Assembly: GCF_000174815.1 (NCBI RefSeq)
Contig: NZ_ACNN01000035.1
Span: forward strand, 39,393-103,392
From: Porphyromonas endodontalis ATCC 35406
GTDB taxonomy: Bacteria > Bacteroidota > Bacteroidia > Bacteroidales > Porphyromonadaceae
DNA: 64,000 nt
Reading direction: 5' to 3'
Position 1 is the first letter of the stretch; each line of letters starts with the position of its first letter. The position numbers and the translations under genes were made by a program. Shown here piece after piece: positions 25,966 to 35,884 of this stretch. Under the pieces are notes generated by a model. The model was not told the origin of the DNA. It saw only the letters and a program-made list of their open reading frames with translations, and did no database searches.

Positions 25966-26466
25966 ATGGTAGAAGCGCGTTACATACTTAGCCTTAGAGG
26001 GTTACCCGATGGTGAGTTTGATATTGTCTATACCCTAGATGATTCCTTTCTCGCAGCTATCGAGGGGTTCGACATCTTTGGGGGAGACGTAAAAGTAACG
26101 CTGGAGGGGACGCGTAGTGGAGATAATTTTGAGATCGACTTCGTGCTAGAGGGTACGGTTCGCACTCTCTGCGACCGCTGTAATGCTCCTCTTGATGCAG
26201 AAATTGAGGCTGTTTTCCCTATGAGCTTTGCTCTCGGGGCAGAGACAAAGGAGGTCTCTGATAGTGACTTTATGGTGTCGCGCAACGAACCGGAGATGGG
26301 CTTAGACGAAATCCTTTGGCAGCTAGTGGTTTTGGCCATGCCTATGCGCAAAGTGCACGAAGAAGGTGCTTGTAGCGAAGAGGTGGAGTCCTTTTTCCTT
26401 CACCAGCAGCAGAATGCCAAAGATCCACGCTGGGCGGACTTGGAGCAAATACAATTCGACAAATAA
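25966..26466 (+). CDS. DUF177 (YceD-like) protein
   Basis: A 166-residue protein of the DUF177/YceD family, which throughout bacteria sits just upstream of rpmF. Features: RTLCDRCNAPLDAEIE near residue 70 with two cysteines, and EEGACSEEVESF near residue 132. It is cytoplasmic; YceD homologues have been linked to 23S rRNA maturation and to ribosome assembly, but the exact action is unsettled. The gene is 31 bp upstream of rpmF and co-transcribed with it. Confidence 0.9.
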   Translation: MVEARYILSLRGLPDGEFDIVYTLDDSFLAAIEGFDIFGGDVKVTLEGTRSGDNFEIDFVLEGTVRTLCDRCNAPLDAEIEAVFPMSFALGAETKEVSDSDFMVSRNEPEMGLDEILWQLVVLAMPMRKVHEEGACSEEVESFFLHQQQNAKDPRWADLEQIQFDK

Positions 26467-26497
26467 TAAATAAGTAAGAATATAAAGGAATCAAACA

Positions 26498-26680
26498 ATG
26501 GCACATCCTAAACGTAGACAATCGAAAACCAGAACTCTCAAGCGCAGAACTCACGATAAGGCAGCTATGCCTACCCTAGCAAAGTGCCCCCAATGCGGTG
26601 CTTGGCACATCTACCATACGGTGTGTGGCGAGTGCGGTTACTACAGAGGTAAACTCGCTATCGCCAAGAGTGAAGAATAA
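26498..26680 (+). CDS. rpmF: 50S ribosomal protein L32
   Basis: A 60-residue ribosomal protein: MAHPKRRQSKTRTLKRRTHDK at the start, then the zinc ribbon with C-P-Q-C and C-G-E-C pairs. The four-cysteine form is complete, so this is the zinc-binding L32. It follows the DUF177 gene as usual. A long terminator follows at 26772. Confidence 0.97.
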   Translation: MAHPKRRQSKTRTLKRRTHDKAAMPTLAKCPQCGAWHIYHTVCGECGYYRGKLAIAKSEE

Positions 26681-26771
26681 GCAACTTTTCTAGGTGTCGC
26701 TCTCTCGGTATCTTTGCCCCTAGCAGTGTTGGTCATTTGCATTTAAGGGTTACTGAGTGAGAGAAAAAGAG

Positions 26772-26832
26772 ACTTCGAGGTAACAATGTAGGCACTATGC
26801 CATAGGATCCTGCATATACCTCGAAGTTTTTG
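26772..26832 (+). terminator. long terminator after rpmF
   Basis: A perfect 10-bp stem (26772-26781 with 26818-26827) followed by TTTTT, with an inner 7-bp stem (ATGTAGG with CCTGCAT, one G-U pair). The remaining gap to 27030 contains two short G+C-rich hairpins near 26948-26963 and 26967-26981 just upstream of fabH. Confidence 0.8.
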
Positions 26833-27030
26833 TATTCTCTCCGAGCCGTTTTGTCTCACTAGAACTCTTGTAGATGATAGGTTTGTCCTATTTTTACTAC
26901 CTTAGTGCTTGGAAAGCGGATACACTCTCTTTTCGGAAGAATGAGGAGGGGATTTGAGTCCCCCTCGGAGAGCAAACTCTCGCTGATCATTAGTGCTACA
27001 AATTGATATATAACGCATAAACAGACTACA

Positions 27031-28038
27031 ATGATGAATCAAATATACGCTACCATTACTGCAGTAGGGGCCTATCTGCCAGAGGATAAGTTGACCAACG
27101 CAGATATAGAAAAGATGGTCGACACCAGCGATGAGTGGATCATGACTCGGGTGGGTATCAAAGAACGTCGCATCCTAAAGGATCCCTCCAAAGGTGCTTC
27201 CTACATGGCAACCGAGGCTGTAAAGGGAATGCTAGAGCGTTTCCATATAGATCCCCTAAGCGTAGAGGGGCTATTCCTCGCAACCAATACGGCGGACTAT
27301 CACTTCCCTCCTACTTCGTCTATTGTAGCGCACGATAGTGGTTGTGCCAATGCGTTTACGTTCGACCTTGTCTCGGCTTGCCCCAGTTGGCTTTATGCAC
27401 TAGAGACGGGTGCTAACTATATCCGTTCCGGGCGTTGTAAGCGTCTCGTAATTGTGGCAACAGAGAAAATGTCTGCCGCTGTAGACTATACAGACCGCCA
27501 GACTTGTGCTCTTTTCGGTGATGGATCCGGTTGTGTACTACTAGAGGCAACAGAAGAACCCGTGGGTGTGATGGACTCTATATTCCATACGGATGGAGTG
27601 GGGCGTCCTCACCTTATCATGAAGTCGGGAGGCTCTGCCAGCCCGGCAACTGCAGAGACTGTAGCGCGTCGTGAGCACTTCGTTTACCAAGAAGGTAGTC
27701 ACGTATTTAAGTATGCTGTAAATGGCATGTCGGACGTTTGCGAGCAGGTTATGAAGCGTAATAACCTTACCAATAATGACATTGCATGGGTTGTTCCCCA
27801 CCAAGCCAACCGTCGTATCATAGACATGGTAGGGCGTTACCTCAAGGTGCCTCAAGAAAAAGTCATGATCAATATCGAGAAGTATGGCAACACCAGTTCT
27901 GCCACTATCCCCATCTGTTTGTGGGAGTGGGAGAAGAAGTTGCGCAAGGGGGATAACCTCATACTTACTTCTTTTGGTGCCGGCTATACTTGGGGTGCTG
28001 TGTACCTCAAGTGGGGGTATGATCCTAAGGAAGACTAA
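27031..28038 (+). CDS. fabH: 3-oxoacyl-ACP synthase III
   Basis: A 335-residue ketoacyl-ACP synthase that starts fatty-acid chains by joining acetyl-CoA (or branched acyl-CoA) to malonyl-ACP. The catalytic triad is visible: Cys in [11 protein letters not shown] (about residue 116), His in VPHQANRRI (about 256) and Asn in [10 protein letters not shown] (about 286). The N-terminus [17 protein letters not shown] is typical. It has normal length and no fusion. It is 24 bp upstream of era; plsX, which lies here in many bacteria, is absent. Confidence 0.95.
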   Translation: MMNQIYATITAVGAYLPEDKLTNADIEKMVDTSDEWIMTRVGIKERRILKDPSKGASYMATEAVKGMLERFHIDPLSVEGLFLATNTADYHFPPTSSIVAHDSGCANAFTFDLVSACPSWLYALETGANYIRSGRCKRLVIVATEKMSAAVDYTDRQTCALFGDGSGCVLLEATEEPVGVMDSIFHTDGVGRPHLIMKSGGSASPATAETVARREHFVYQEGSHVFKYAVNGMSDVCEQVMKRNNLTNNDIAWVVPHQANRRIIDMVGRYLKVPQEKVMINIEKYGNTSSATIPICLWEWEKKLRKGDNLILTSFGAGYTWGAVYLKWGYDPKED

Positions 28039-28061
28039 TCTACTAGGGCTTTTGCAATTAA

Positions 28062-28985
28062 ATGATGGATAGTACGTTTTCTCCCCCCGCTGAGCATCCT
28101 CAGAATTATCGCTCAGGGTTTGTTAATATCGTAGGTAACCCCAATGTAGGGAAGTCTACGCTTCTTAATTACCTTGTAGGGGAGCGTCTCTCTATCATCA
28201 CATCCAAAGCTCAGACTACTCGCCACCGCATATTGGGTATTGTCAATACACCCGATATGCAGGTGGTTTACTCAGATACTCCTGGGGTGCTTAAGCCCAA
28301 TTATAAGCTACAGGAGCGTATGCGAGCCTTCTCGGATCAGGCTCTGACTGATGCCGATGTGCTTATATACGTGACCGATGTAGTGGAGCGTAGGGAGAAG
28401 AATCTGGATTTCTTACAAGCTGTGGGGCGCCTTGAGTGTCCTATTCTCCTTGTAATAAATAAAATCGACCTTACCGATCAAAAACATCTCGAAGAGCTGG
28501 TAGAGGAGTGGCATACGCTTCTTCCCAAAGCCGAAATACTCCCTATCTCTGCTACCAATCGCTTCAATGTGCAGCCGCTCAAGAAGCGTATTGAGGAGCT
28601 TCTCCCTATTGCTCCTCCCTATTTTGAGCAAGATGCGCTTACCGATCGCCCGGCGCGTTTTTTTGTCTCAGAGATTATCCGAGAAAAAATCCTCCTCTAC
28701 TATACCCAAGAGGTACCTTATGCTGTGGAGGTTGTAGTGGAAGAATTCAAAGAAAGCTCTCAGCGGATTGATATCAGGGCTGTTATTATGGTAGAGAGAG
28801 AGAGCCAAAAGGGGATCATCATAGGGCATAAAGGGGTTGCGATTAAGAAGCTCGGTATTGCAGCTCGTCGCCCTCTGGAGAAATTTTTCGATAAGCACAT
28901 TCGCTTAGAGCTTATCGTGCGAGTGGAGAAAGATTGGCGACAAAATGATCGCGATCTATCGGAGTTTGGCTATTCGCTAGACTAA
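28062..28985 (+). CDS. era: GTPase Era
   Basis: A 307-residue GTPase required for 16S rRNA maturation and 30S assembly. G1 GNPNVGKST, G2 region TSKAQTTRHRI, G3 DTPGVL and G4 NKIDL are present, and the C-terminal KH domain with GHKGVAIKKLG (about residues 245-258) binds the 3' end of 16S rRNA. The start is one of two adjacent ATGs. The order fabH-era-der is tight (24 and 59 bp). Confidence 0.96.
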   Translation: MMDSTFSPPAEHPQNYRSGFVNIVGNPNVGKSTLLNYLVGERLSIITSKAQTTRHRILGIVNTPDMQVVYSDTPGVLKPNYKLQERMRAFSDQALTDADVLIYVTDVVERREKNLDFLQAVGRLECPILLVINKIDLTDQKHLEELVEEWHTLLPKAEILPISATNRFNVQPLKKRIEELLPIAPPYFEQDALTDRPARFFVSEIIREKILLYYTQEVPYAVEVVVEEFKESSQRIDIRAVIMVERESQKGIIIGHKGVAIKKLGIAARRPLEKFFDKHIRLELIVRVEKDWRQNDRDLSEFGYSLD

Positions 28986-29044
28986 ATTCTCCTTTTCTAA
29001 AGAAAGAAAACTCGCTCAAAATGAGCAAGGTATAATATCAATAT

Positions 29045-30355
29045 ATGAGTAATTTAGTAGCCATAGTAGGTCGCCCCAATGTGGGGAAGAGCACTCTCTT
29101 CAACCGATTGGTAGGGAGCCGACAAGCTATTGTAACGGAGATATCAGGAACAACGCGCGACCGTCAATATGGGCACACCAACTGGACGGGGCACGAGTTC
29201 TCCATCGTTGATACGGGAGGATGGGTCTCCGGCAGTGAGGATGTTTTCGAGTCTGAGATAAATAAGCAGGTACAGATCGCGATAGAGGAGGCCGATGTAA
29301 TCCTCTTTGTTGTGGATGTAATGGCCGGGATGACCGACTTGGATCGGGAGGTCGCGGGGCTGCTTCGACGTGCCAAGAAGCCAATTCTTCTGGTTGCTAA
29401 TAAGGCGGATACATTCGAGATTGGCTACCAAAGTGCTGAGTTTTACGCTCTCGGCTTGGGGGATCCCTATGCCATTAGTGCTATCAATGGCTCCGGTACC
29501 GGAGATCTTTTGGACGCTATCGTCAACTCGCTCCCCGAGCAACACGAGAGAGAAACCGAGAAGGAACTCCCTCGCTTTGCCGTGGTAGGTCGCCCCAATG
29601 CCGGTAAGTCTTCGCTTATCAACGCCTTTATAGGGGAGGAGCGAAACATTGTAACGAATGTGGCCGGCACCACGCGAGACTCTATCTATACGGAGTACAA
29701 TAAATTTGGTTTCAGCTTTTACCTTGTCGATACTGCAGGTATTCGCAAAAGAGGTAAGGTGCAAGAAGACCTTGAGTACTACTCGGTAATTCGTTCGATA
29801 CGTGCTATCGAAAATAGTGATATCTGCATTGCTATGATTGACGTAACGCGAGGAATTGAGAGCCAAGATGTCAATATCCTCTCCCTTGTGATGCGAAACA
29901 GCAAAGGGTTGGTAGTCTGCGTTAATAAGTGGGACCTCGTGGAGAATAAAACCAATGAGGCAATTCGTGTCTTTGAGGAGGCAATTCGTTCGCGTCTTGC
30001 TCCCTTCTCGGATTTCCCGATTCTCTTCATTAGTGCCCTCACTAAGCAGCGTATATTTAAGGTGTTGGAAGTGGCAAATGCTGTGTACCAACGCCGCTCG
30101 AAGCGCATCCCTACTCATGAGTTGAACGAGGTGTTGTTGCCTATTATAGAGGAAACGCCTCCTCCATCGTGGAAAGGGAAGTACATCAAGATAAAGTACG
30201 TAACTCAGTTGCCCACAGCGGTGCCTTCGTTTGCATTCTATGCCAATCTCCCGCAATGGGTAAAAGATCCCTACAAGCGATTCCTGGAAAATCAGATTCG
30301 TAAGAATTGGGATTTCTCGGGTATTCCTATCAATATCTTTATCCGAGAGAAATAG
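29045..30355 (+). CDS. der: GTPase Der (EngA), tandem GTPase for 50S assembly
   Basis: A 436-residue protein with two consecutive GTPase domains: [12 protein letters not shown] (residue 9) with DTGG and NKAD, then [12 protein letters not shown] (about residue 182) with DTAGIRKRG and NKWD, followed by the KH-like C-terminal domain (about 350-436). This double-domain layout is unique to Der, which acts in 50S subunit biogenesis. It ends 17 bp before ispD, so the two are co-transcribed. Confidence 0.96.
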   Translation: MSNLVAIVGRPNVGKSTLFNRLVGSRQAIVTEISGTTRDRQYGHTNWTGHEFSIVDTGGWVSGSEDVFESEINKQVQIAIEEADVILFVVDVMAGMTDLDREVAGLLRRAKKPILLVANKADTFEIGYQSAEFYALGLGDPYAISAINGSGTGDLLDAIVNSLPEQHERETEKELPRFAVVGRPNAGKSSLINAFIGEERNIVTNVAGTTRDSIYTEYNKFGFSFYLVDTAGIRKRGKVQEDLEYYSVIRSIRAIENSDICIAMIDVTRGIESQDVNILSLVMRNSKGLVVCVNKWDLVENKTNEAIRVFEEAIRSRLAPFSDFPILFISALTKQRIFKVLEVANAVYQRRSKRIPTHELNEVLLPIIEETPPPSWKGKYIKIKYVTQLPTAVPSFAFYANLPQWVKDPYKRFLENQIRKNWDFSGIPINIFIREK

Positions 30356-30372
30356 ATTTTGCCCATAGAAGT

Positions 30373-31062
30373 ATGCCAAAGTGCCACTTCGTGATCCCCG
30401 CCGGTGGGGTAGGACTTAGATTTGGAGGCCCTCTTCCCAAACAATTTGTGGAGGTAGAGGGGCTTCCCATTTTGATGCATACTTTACGCGCCATTGCTCC
30501 TTATGCAGAGAGTATTACACTGGCTCTTCCCCAGGATTATCAGGAGTATTGGCAGCAACTATGTCGGGAGAAGTCTTTTGATCTCAAGCATGAAATTGTA
30601 GAGGGCGGGGCAACACGTTTCTTATCGGTGCGCAACGCCATAGAGGCTCTCGCCGCAGATCCTGATACTCTTATTGGGGTGCATGATGCTGTGCGCCCCC
30701 TCGTCTCGGGAGAGACAATAGAGGCTCTTCTTGCCGCAGCTGAGGCGTCAGGAGCTGCAATTCCCTACCTACCTCTTACGGATTCTATACGACACCTCGA
30801 GCCGTTGATGGGATCAAAATCGGTAGATCGAACTCAGTTTGTAGCGGTGCAAACCCCTCAGGTATTCCATCTTGAGCGCCTTCGTGCAGCCTATAGACAA
30901 GCGGATGGTGGTGCGAATTTTACAGACGATGCTTCTGTGTATGAGGCTCTGTATGATGCTCCTATTGAGCTTGTTGAGTCTAATCCTGAGAATAAAAAAA
31001 TTACCCATCCCCACGACCTTCTTTTTCTCCGTCAAGCACTTAATTCTCCATCGAATCACTAA
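30373..31062 (+). CDS. ispD: 2-C-methyl-D-erythritol 4-phosphate cytidylyltransferase
   Basis: A 229-residue enzyme of the MEP isoprenoid pathway; it joins CTP and methylerythritol phosphate. The N-terminal nucleotide-binding loop reads IPAGGVGLRFGGPLPKQF, followed by GVHDAVRPLVS and VQTPQVFHLE. The usual A-A-G-x-G-x-R is here P-A-G-G-V-G-x-R-F, as in other Bacteroidetes. The ATG at 30373 is used; the longer frame to 30307 would overlap der. recG starts 40 bp later. Confidence 0.94.
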   Translation: MPKCHFVIPAGGVGLRFGGPLPKQFVEVEGLPILMHTLRAIAPYAESITLALPQDYQEYWQQLCREKSFDLKHEIVEGGATRFLSVRNAIEALAADPDTLIGVHDAVRPLVSGETIEALLAAAEASGAAIPYLPLTDSIRHLEPLMGSKSVDRTQFVAVQTPQVFHLERLRAAYRQADGGANFTDDASVYEALYDAPIELVESNPENKKITHPHDLLFLRQALNSPSNH

Positions 31063-31102
31063 TCCTCTCACTTTCACGCTGCTCCTCTAAGCCCTTTTTG
31101 CC

Positions 31103-33202
31103 ATGAATAAGGACTATCTACAGACTACTATTGAGTATCTCCCTGGCGTAGGAGAGCGTAAGAGTAAGCTGTTGCAGAGCGAATTAGGGGTCTATACGTT
31201 TCGAGATCTTCTCTATACTTTCCCATTTCGTTATGTGGATCGTAGTCGCATCCTCACTGTGCGAGAACTGCGAGATGGAGGAGGCGAGGTACAACTTCGG
31301 GGGATAATCTCGGATTATGTACTTGAGGGATTTGGCCGGAAGACCCGATTGAAAGCGACTTTTAGGGATGATACGGGCTCTATTGAGCTGGTGTGGTTTA
31401 AGGGGTCGGACTATATCTCGGAGCAATTCCCCACAGGGCGAGAGTATATCGTCTATGGCCGTCCTAAGGCTTTTGGGCATTATTATAATATTGTGCACCC
31501 TGAGGTTACGCCTATTGAGCGTGCGAGCCAAGTCGCGGGTGGGCTGCTATCTGTCTATCATACCTCAGAAAAGATGAAACGCTCGGGATTGGATAGTAAG
31601 AATCTGCGCAACGCCATCGGGAGATTGTGCCAAATAGCCCATCTGTATATCAGAGAAACGTTGCCCGAAGAGGTCAGAAATCGTTGGGGTTTAATCCCAT
31701 TGCCTCAGGCTCTCTACGCCATTCACTTCCCAAAAGACGATGCAACGCTGGAAAAAGCTGTGCAGAGACTGAAGTTTGACGAACTGTTTTTCTTGCAACT
31801 ATCACTGCAACTGACAAAGAAAGAGCGCAAGTCTCACTTCAAAGGCTACCTATTCGATCAGGTGGGGGAGTACTTCAATTCTTACTATTCGAGCCTCCCT
31901 TACGACCTCACACAAGCCCAAAAACGGGTGCTTAGGGAGATCCGGCACGATACGCAGAGTGGACTGCAAATGAATCGCCTTCTGCAGGGAGATGTGGGAT
32001 GTGGCAAGACTCTTGTTGCCGTTTTTTCCATGCTTTTGGCTTTGGATAATGGTTGGCAGGCTTGTATGATGGCTCCTACGGAAATACTCGCCCAGCAACA
32101 TTACGAAACCTTGCGTGGCCAGCTCGCTCCTTTGGGTATAGAGGTGGCCCTTCTTACGGGTAGCACACCACAGCGAGAGCGAACGACCATATTGGAGGAT
32201 CTTGCTCAAGGGTCTTTGCGTTTGCTGGTCGGCACACACGCGCTCCTAGAAGAGAGAGTACAATTTGCACATCTTGCTCTTGCCGTTATTGATGAGCAGC
32301 ATCGGTTTGGTGTGGTGCAGCGCGCTCGTCTTTGGGAAAAAAGCCTCGATCTACTCCCTCATGTACTCATTATGAGTGCGACTCCTATCCCACGTACTCT
32401 TGCTATGACGCTCTACGGAGATCTGGATATTTCGGTGATAGATGAATTGCCACCGGGGCGCAAGCCGATCTCCACACGCCACTATTTCGACGATTTCTCC
32501 GAAGAGGTTTTTCGATTGGTGGAGCAAGAGTTATTTGCCGGTAGGCAGATCTATGTGGTCTATCCTATGATAGAGGGGACAGAAGACTCCGACTACAAAA
32601 ATCTGGAAACCGGTTACGAGCAATATCGTTATCGCTTTGGCGATCGTAATGTAACGTGGGTTCACGGCAAACTAAAACCCCAAGAGAAGCAGCAGCGTAT
32701 GGAGCAATTTGTCTCGGGTAAGATCCCTATTTTGCTCTCTACTACGGTGATAGAAGTTGGGGTAAATGTGCCTAATGCTTCCGTTATGGTCATCGAGAAT
32801 GCCGATCGTTTTGGGTTGGCTCAATTGCATCAGCTCCGTGGGAGAGTCGGGCGAGGAGCCGAGCAAAGTTATTGTTTATTGCTCTCTAAGCGAACCATCA
32901 GTCCTGTTGCTATCAAGCGAATTGAGGCGATGTGTAGTTCCAACGACGGCTTTTTCATTGCGGAAGAAGACCTCAAATTGCGGGGCGCCGGGGACATAGA
33001 GGGAACACGACAGAGTGGCGACCTCTCGGGATTGCGCCTCGCAGAGCCATCGAAAGACCTCAATATCCTCTATGCTGCAGCTCAAACTGTAAAGGAAATC
33101 CTCGAACGAGATGCTCTTTTAGAGGGAGGGGATATGGTTCTTTTGGCAGAAGAATTAGAGAGAATATACCCTAAGAGTAAGCGTTGGGGGAGTATTGGAT
33201 AG
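31103..33202 (+). CDS. recG: ATP-dependent DNA helicase RecG
   Basis: A 699-residue branch-migrating helicase that remodels stalled replication forks and Holliday junctions. Order: N-terminal wedge/OB domain (about 1-200, LPGVGERKSKLL and LRGIISDYVLE), then SF2 helicase domains with Walker A GDVGCGKT (about 295), the DEQH box DEQHRFG, SATPIPRTLA, and motif VI region QLRGRVGRGAEQSYC. The C-terminal part (FFIAEEDLKLRGAGDIEGTRQSG) is complete. It is the end of the rpmF-to-recG gene run. Confidence 0.96.
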   Translation: MNKDYLQTTIEYLPGVGERKSKLLQSELGVYTFRDLLYTFPFRYVDRSRILTVRELRDGGGEVQLRGIISDYVLEGFGRKTRLKATFRDDTGSIELVWFKGSDYISEQFPTGREYIVYGRPKAFGHYYNIVHPEVTPIERASQVAGGLLSVYHTSEKMKRSGLDSKNLRNAIGRLCQIAHLYIRETLPEEVRNRWGLIPLPQALYAIHFPKDDATLEKAVQRLKFDELFFLQLSLQLTKKERKSHFKGYLFDQVGEYFNSYYSSLPYDLTQAQKRVLREIRHDTQSGLQMNRLLQGDVGCGKTLVAVFSMLLALDNGWQACMMAPTEILAQQHYETLRGQLAPLGIEVALLTGSTPQRERTTILEDLAQGSLRLLVGTHALLEERVQFAHLALAVIDEQHRFGVVQRARLWEKSLDLLPHVLIMSATPIPRTLAMTLYGDLDISVIDELPPGRKPISTRHYFDDFSEEVFRLVEQELFAGRQIYVVYPMIEGTEDSDYKNLETGYEQYRYRFGDRNVTWVHGKLKPQEKQQRMEQFVSGKIPILLSTTVIEVGVNVPNASVMVIENADRFGLAQLHQLRGRVGRGAEQSYCLLLSKRTISPVAIKRIEAMCSSNDGFFIAEEDLKLRGAGDIEGTRQSGDLSGLRLAEPSKDLNILYAAAQTVKEILERDALLEGGDMVLLAEELERIYPKSKRWGSIG

Positions 33203-33300
33203 CAGGGTGCTAAGTGTTATTTCTTCGCAAATAACCATAAAAACGCCCCCCTTTCAGTATCCTTTCTTCTCTTTTTTGTGGTTGTTTCAGTAGAATCTAC

Positions 33301-33308
33301 TACATTTG
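33301..33308 (+). promoter_or_regulatory. likely -7 box of the M23 peptidase gene
   Basis: TACATTTG fits TAnnTTTG; no TTG at the ideal 19-20 bp distance, so the match is partial. It lies 70 bp before the gene. Confidence 0.4.
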
Positions 33309-33378
33309 CGATCGGACAAGTTGGGCAGAATAGGAGAAGCGCTCCTCGTATGCCAAGTATGAACTAAGTAAGAACAGA

Positions 33379-34452
33379 ATGAAAAGAACAAAGCTAACAG
33401 CCGCTCGCTCCCTGCTTTTAGTGGGGTTTGTAGCTCTACTTAGCTTGCCTCTTGAGGCCTATTCCGTGGATAGGAAGAAGCCTCGAAAGAAGAAGTCGGC
33501 GCGCACTACAGCGGTTGCGACGACTAAGAGCAAGAAAGGGATTTCGTCCCAAAGTGCAGATTCCACCGAGATGCCAACGCTCTATGCAGATGGTGTTAAG
33601 GGGATTGAGAAAGTCAAGGCAAAAAAGAATATGCGCGAGCTTGAAGACGCGCGCGAAGCCCTTGAAGCACCAGCCATCGACCTCTACGGAGTGGATAGCT
33701 GGAGCTCATATGTCAACCCCTTCGCCGGTAAGCATTCCGTTGAAATCCCCTCTAGTTACGAGATCAATTGTGAGGGCTTTGTGATGCCCCTCAGTGGGAA
33801 GGTAAAGGTGACTTCCAACTACGGTTATCGTTCCAGATTTGGTCGTAACCATCGAGGTATAGACCTCGCTCTCCACACGGGAGACACCGTGCGTGCTACC
33901 TTTAGTGGTAAGGTTCGTATCCGAGATTTCGAAGGTAAAGGGTTTGGATACTACGTTGTGATCCGTCACCCCAATGGTTTAGAGACCGTTTATGGTCACC
34001 TTAGCCGTCAGTTGGTGCAGCGCGATCAAGTGGTGAAAGCCGGCGATCCTATCGGTCTAGGTGGCTCTACAGGTCGCTCTACCGGCCCTCATTTGCATTT
34101 AGAGTTTCGCTTTATGGGGATTCCCATTAATCCAACGCAGATTGTCGATTTCTCCCTAGGAGTACTACAGCGTGATACCTACGTATTCCGTCGTGGTAAC
34201 ACTGATAATTCCGGTCCTAGCTATGGAGAATTGTTTGCGAACAACAAAGAGAAAGTAACGGAGTACAAGCAATCTGCCAATAGTCGTGAGCGTGCAAAGG
34301 AAAAAGCTCCTCAGACGCATCGCATCAAAGAAGGTGATAGCCTCTCTTCGATTGCTAAGCGACATGGCACTACAGTTGCTAAGCTTTGTAAGCTAAACAA
34401 TATGACCGCAAAGGCAACTCTTCGCCCCGGAAAATCTATTCGGGTGCGCTAG
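33379..34452 (+). CDS. M23 family murein endopeptidase with C-terminal LysM
   Basis: A 357-residue exported protein. The N-terminus has a signal peptide (SLLLVGFVALLSLPLEAYS), then a K/R-rich linker. The M23 (LytM-like) domain covers about residues 145-260, with the zinc ligands in HRGIDLALH (H-x-x-x-D) and HLHLEF (H-x-H), plus YGHLSRQL. The C-terminal LysM domain (about 315-357, HRIKEGDSLSSIAKRHG) binds peptidoglycan. With both catalytic motifs intact it is likely an active cell-wall endopeptidase used for growth or separation. It stands as a single gene with its own terminator at 34503. Confidence 0.94.
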   Translation: MKRTKLTAARSLLLVGFVALLSLPLEAYSVDRKKPRKKKSARTTAVATTKSKKGISSQSADSTEMPTLYADGVKGIEKVKAKKNMRELEDAREALEAPAIDLYGVDSWSSYVNPFAGKHSVEIPSSYEINCEGFVMPLSGKVKVTSNYGYRSRFGRNHRGIDLALHTGDTVRATFSGKVRIRDFEGKGFGYYVVIRHPNGLETVYGHLSRQLVQRDQVVKAGDPIGLGGSTGRSTGPHLHLEFRFMGIPINPTQIVDFSLGVLQRDTYVFRRGNTDNSGPSYGELFANNKEKVTEYKQSANSRERAKEKAPQTHRIKEGDSLSSIAKRHGTTVAKLCKLNNMTAKATLRPGKSIRVR

Positions 34453-34502
34453 TGTCGCACAGAGAGGAGAGAGATAAGAGTCTCTTCCTAATAAAAGATA
34501 GG

Positions 34503-34554
34503 AGAGAGTGTAGCAAGAGGGGGAAAACTTCTCTTTGTTGCACTCTCTTTTTGT
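34503..34554 (+). terminator. terminator of the M23 peptidase gene
   Basis: An 8-bp stem (34503-34510 with 34541-34548) extended by partial pairing, followed by TTTTTGTTT. Confidence 0.7.
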
Positions 34555-34696
34555 TTCTATGGGAGAGTATGTTCCCTATAATCTTATGGTGGATTTATCT
34601 CTTCCTCACTGCGAGCAAAAACTCTTTTGTTGCGTGAGAGTTTGTACCTTCGTAGAGCCGAGCAAATAAAGATGGCACCAAAAGCCACTTACTACT

Positions 34697-35854
34697 ATGC
34701 AGTTTAGAGATATAATAGGCTACGAGTCGCTCAAAGAAGAACTTCGGAGAATTAGTGCTACGGGGCATATCCCTCACAATATCCTTTTCGATATAGAAGA
34801 TGGGATGCCCGGTGTTGGGCTTGCTCTTGCCTGGATACAGTACCTTAATTGTTCGGACCCTCACCATGGGGATAGCTGTGGAGTCTGTCCCCATTGCAAG
34901 ATGCTTTCTCAGCTTTCTTACCCTGATGTCCATTATATCTTCCCTGTTGTTAATGCTACGGACGTGGAGACGCCTTCGGATAACTTCTTGTCTCAGTGGC
35001 GTGAAATGTTTGCTGCAGAGGGAGCCTATTTCGATCATGAGACATGGCTTCGCTACCTCAACGCCGGCAAGCAGCAACCTGTGATTTATAGTAAGGATGC
35101 CATCGCTTTGGAGAACAAACTGAGTATCGCCTCTAGCGAGGGTGGGTATCGTATGGTCATTATATACGAGCCTGATCGCATGAATGAGGCGGCTGCCAAT
35201 AAGCTCCTCAAGCTGATGGAAGAGCCTCCCGATAAGACGATTATTGTATCGGTTTGTTTTGCTACAGAGCAGCTTTTGGAGACAATTCTGAGCCGTATGC
35301 AGCGTTTTGAGTTGCTCCCTCTCACCCAAGACGAACTCAAAATGGGGCTACGGCAGTTTTACCCACAAGCACAGGAGCGAGATTTGTTGCGTGCCGCCCT
35401 CCGTAGCGATGGTATATTGCTTCGGGCTCGTCAGATACTTGCTAATAATACTTCCATTGCCAAATACACAGAATGCTTCGGACAACTTATTGGAGACATA
35501 GTGCGTAAGGATGTGGTTGCGCTCCGTAAGTTAAGTGAGAAGATGGACAGTGAGGGGAGAGAATGGATTGTTGCAGCTTTGGTTTACTTCGAGGAGTGTT
35601 TTCGACTTAGCTTTACGGGCAATTTTACGGGAGCCGGTACTCAGTTTTCTACAGATAGAGAGCAAGCAATCTTTATTGCCTTGAATGAGGTGATTACTCC
35701 TGCTAATATCGAATCTATATATCGTACAACTGAGAGTGCTATACGCCACGTGAGAGGGAATGTTAGTGCCAAAATGGTGCTTTTTGATACCTTCCTACGC
35801 TATACTGCCGCCCTATCACCGGCTCTCAAGGCGAGAGAGGCTCGTTCTATTTGA
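34697..35854 (+). CDS. holB: DNA polymerase III subunit delta'-like protein
   Basis: A 385-residue clamp-loader subunit. It starts with FRDIIGYESLKEELRRI and HIPHNILF, the usual N-terminus of AAA+ clamp loaders. The P-loop is degenerate: GMPGVGLALAW lacks the Lys of G-x-x-G-x-G-K, so no ATP is expected to be bound, as known for delta' of E. coli. The zinc module is present (C-x10-C-x2-C-x2-C: CSDPHHGDSCGVCPHC). The AAA+ lid and C-terminal collar helices follow. It likely works with DnaX and HolA encoded elsewhere. A second-copy role cannot be excluded. Confidence 0.88.
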   Translation: MQFRDIIGYESLKEELRRISATGHIPHNILFDIEDGMPGVGLALAWIQYLNCSDPHHGDSCGVCPHCKMLSQLSYPDVHYIFPVVNATDVETPSDNFLSQWREMFAAEGAYFDHETWLRYLNAGKQQPVIYSKDAIALENKLSIASSEGGYRMVIIYEPDRMNEAAANKLLKLMEEPPDKTIIVSVCFATEQLLETILSRMQRFELLPLTQDELKMGLRQFYPQAQERDLLRAALRSDGILLRARQILANNTSIAKYTECFGQLIGDIVRKDVVALRKLSEKMDSEGREWIVAALVYFEECFRLSFTGNFTGAGTQFSTDREQAIFIALNEVITPANIESIYRTTESAIRHVRGNVSAKMVLFDTFLRYTAALSPALKAREARSI

Positions 35855-35884
35855 AGTCCTAGAGAATCTCTTTTGTGCTTTTTC

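Noticed and set aside
26948..26981. Two short hairpins before fabH as a possible fatty-acid regulatory leader
   Set aside because: Stems are only about 5 bp and no known regulator motif is visible; noted in the terminator entry but not supported as a feature.
29144..30379. Long minus-strand open frame (411 codons) opposite der
   Set aside because: It lies entirely opposite a clear Der GTPase with all motifs; a shadow frame caused by codon bias.
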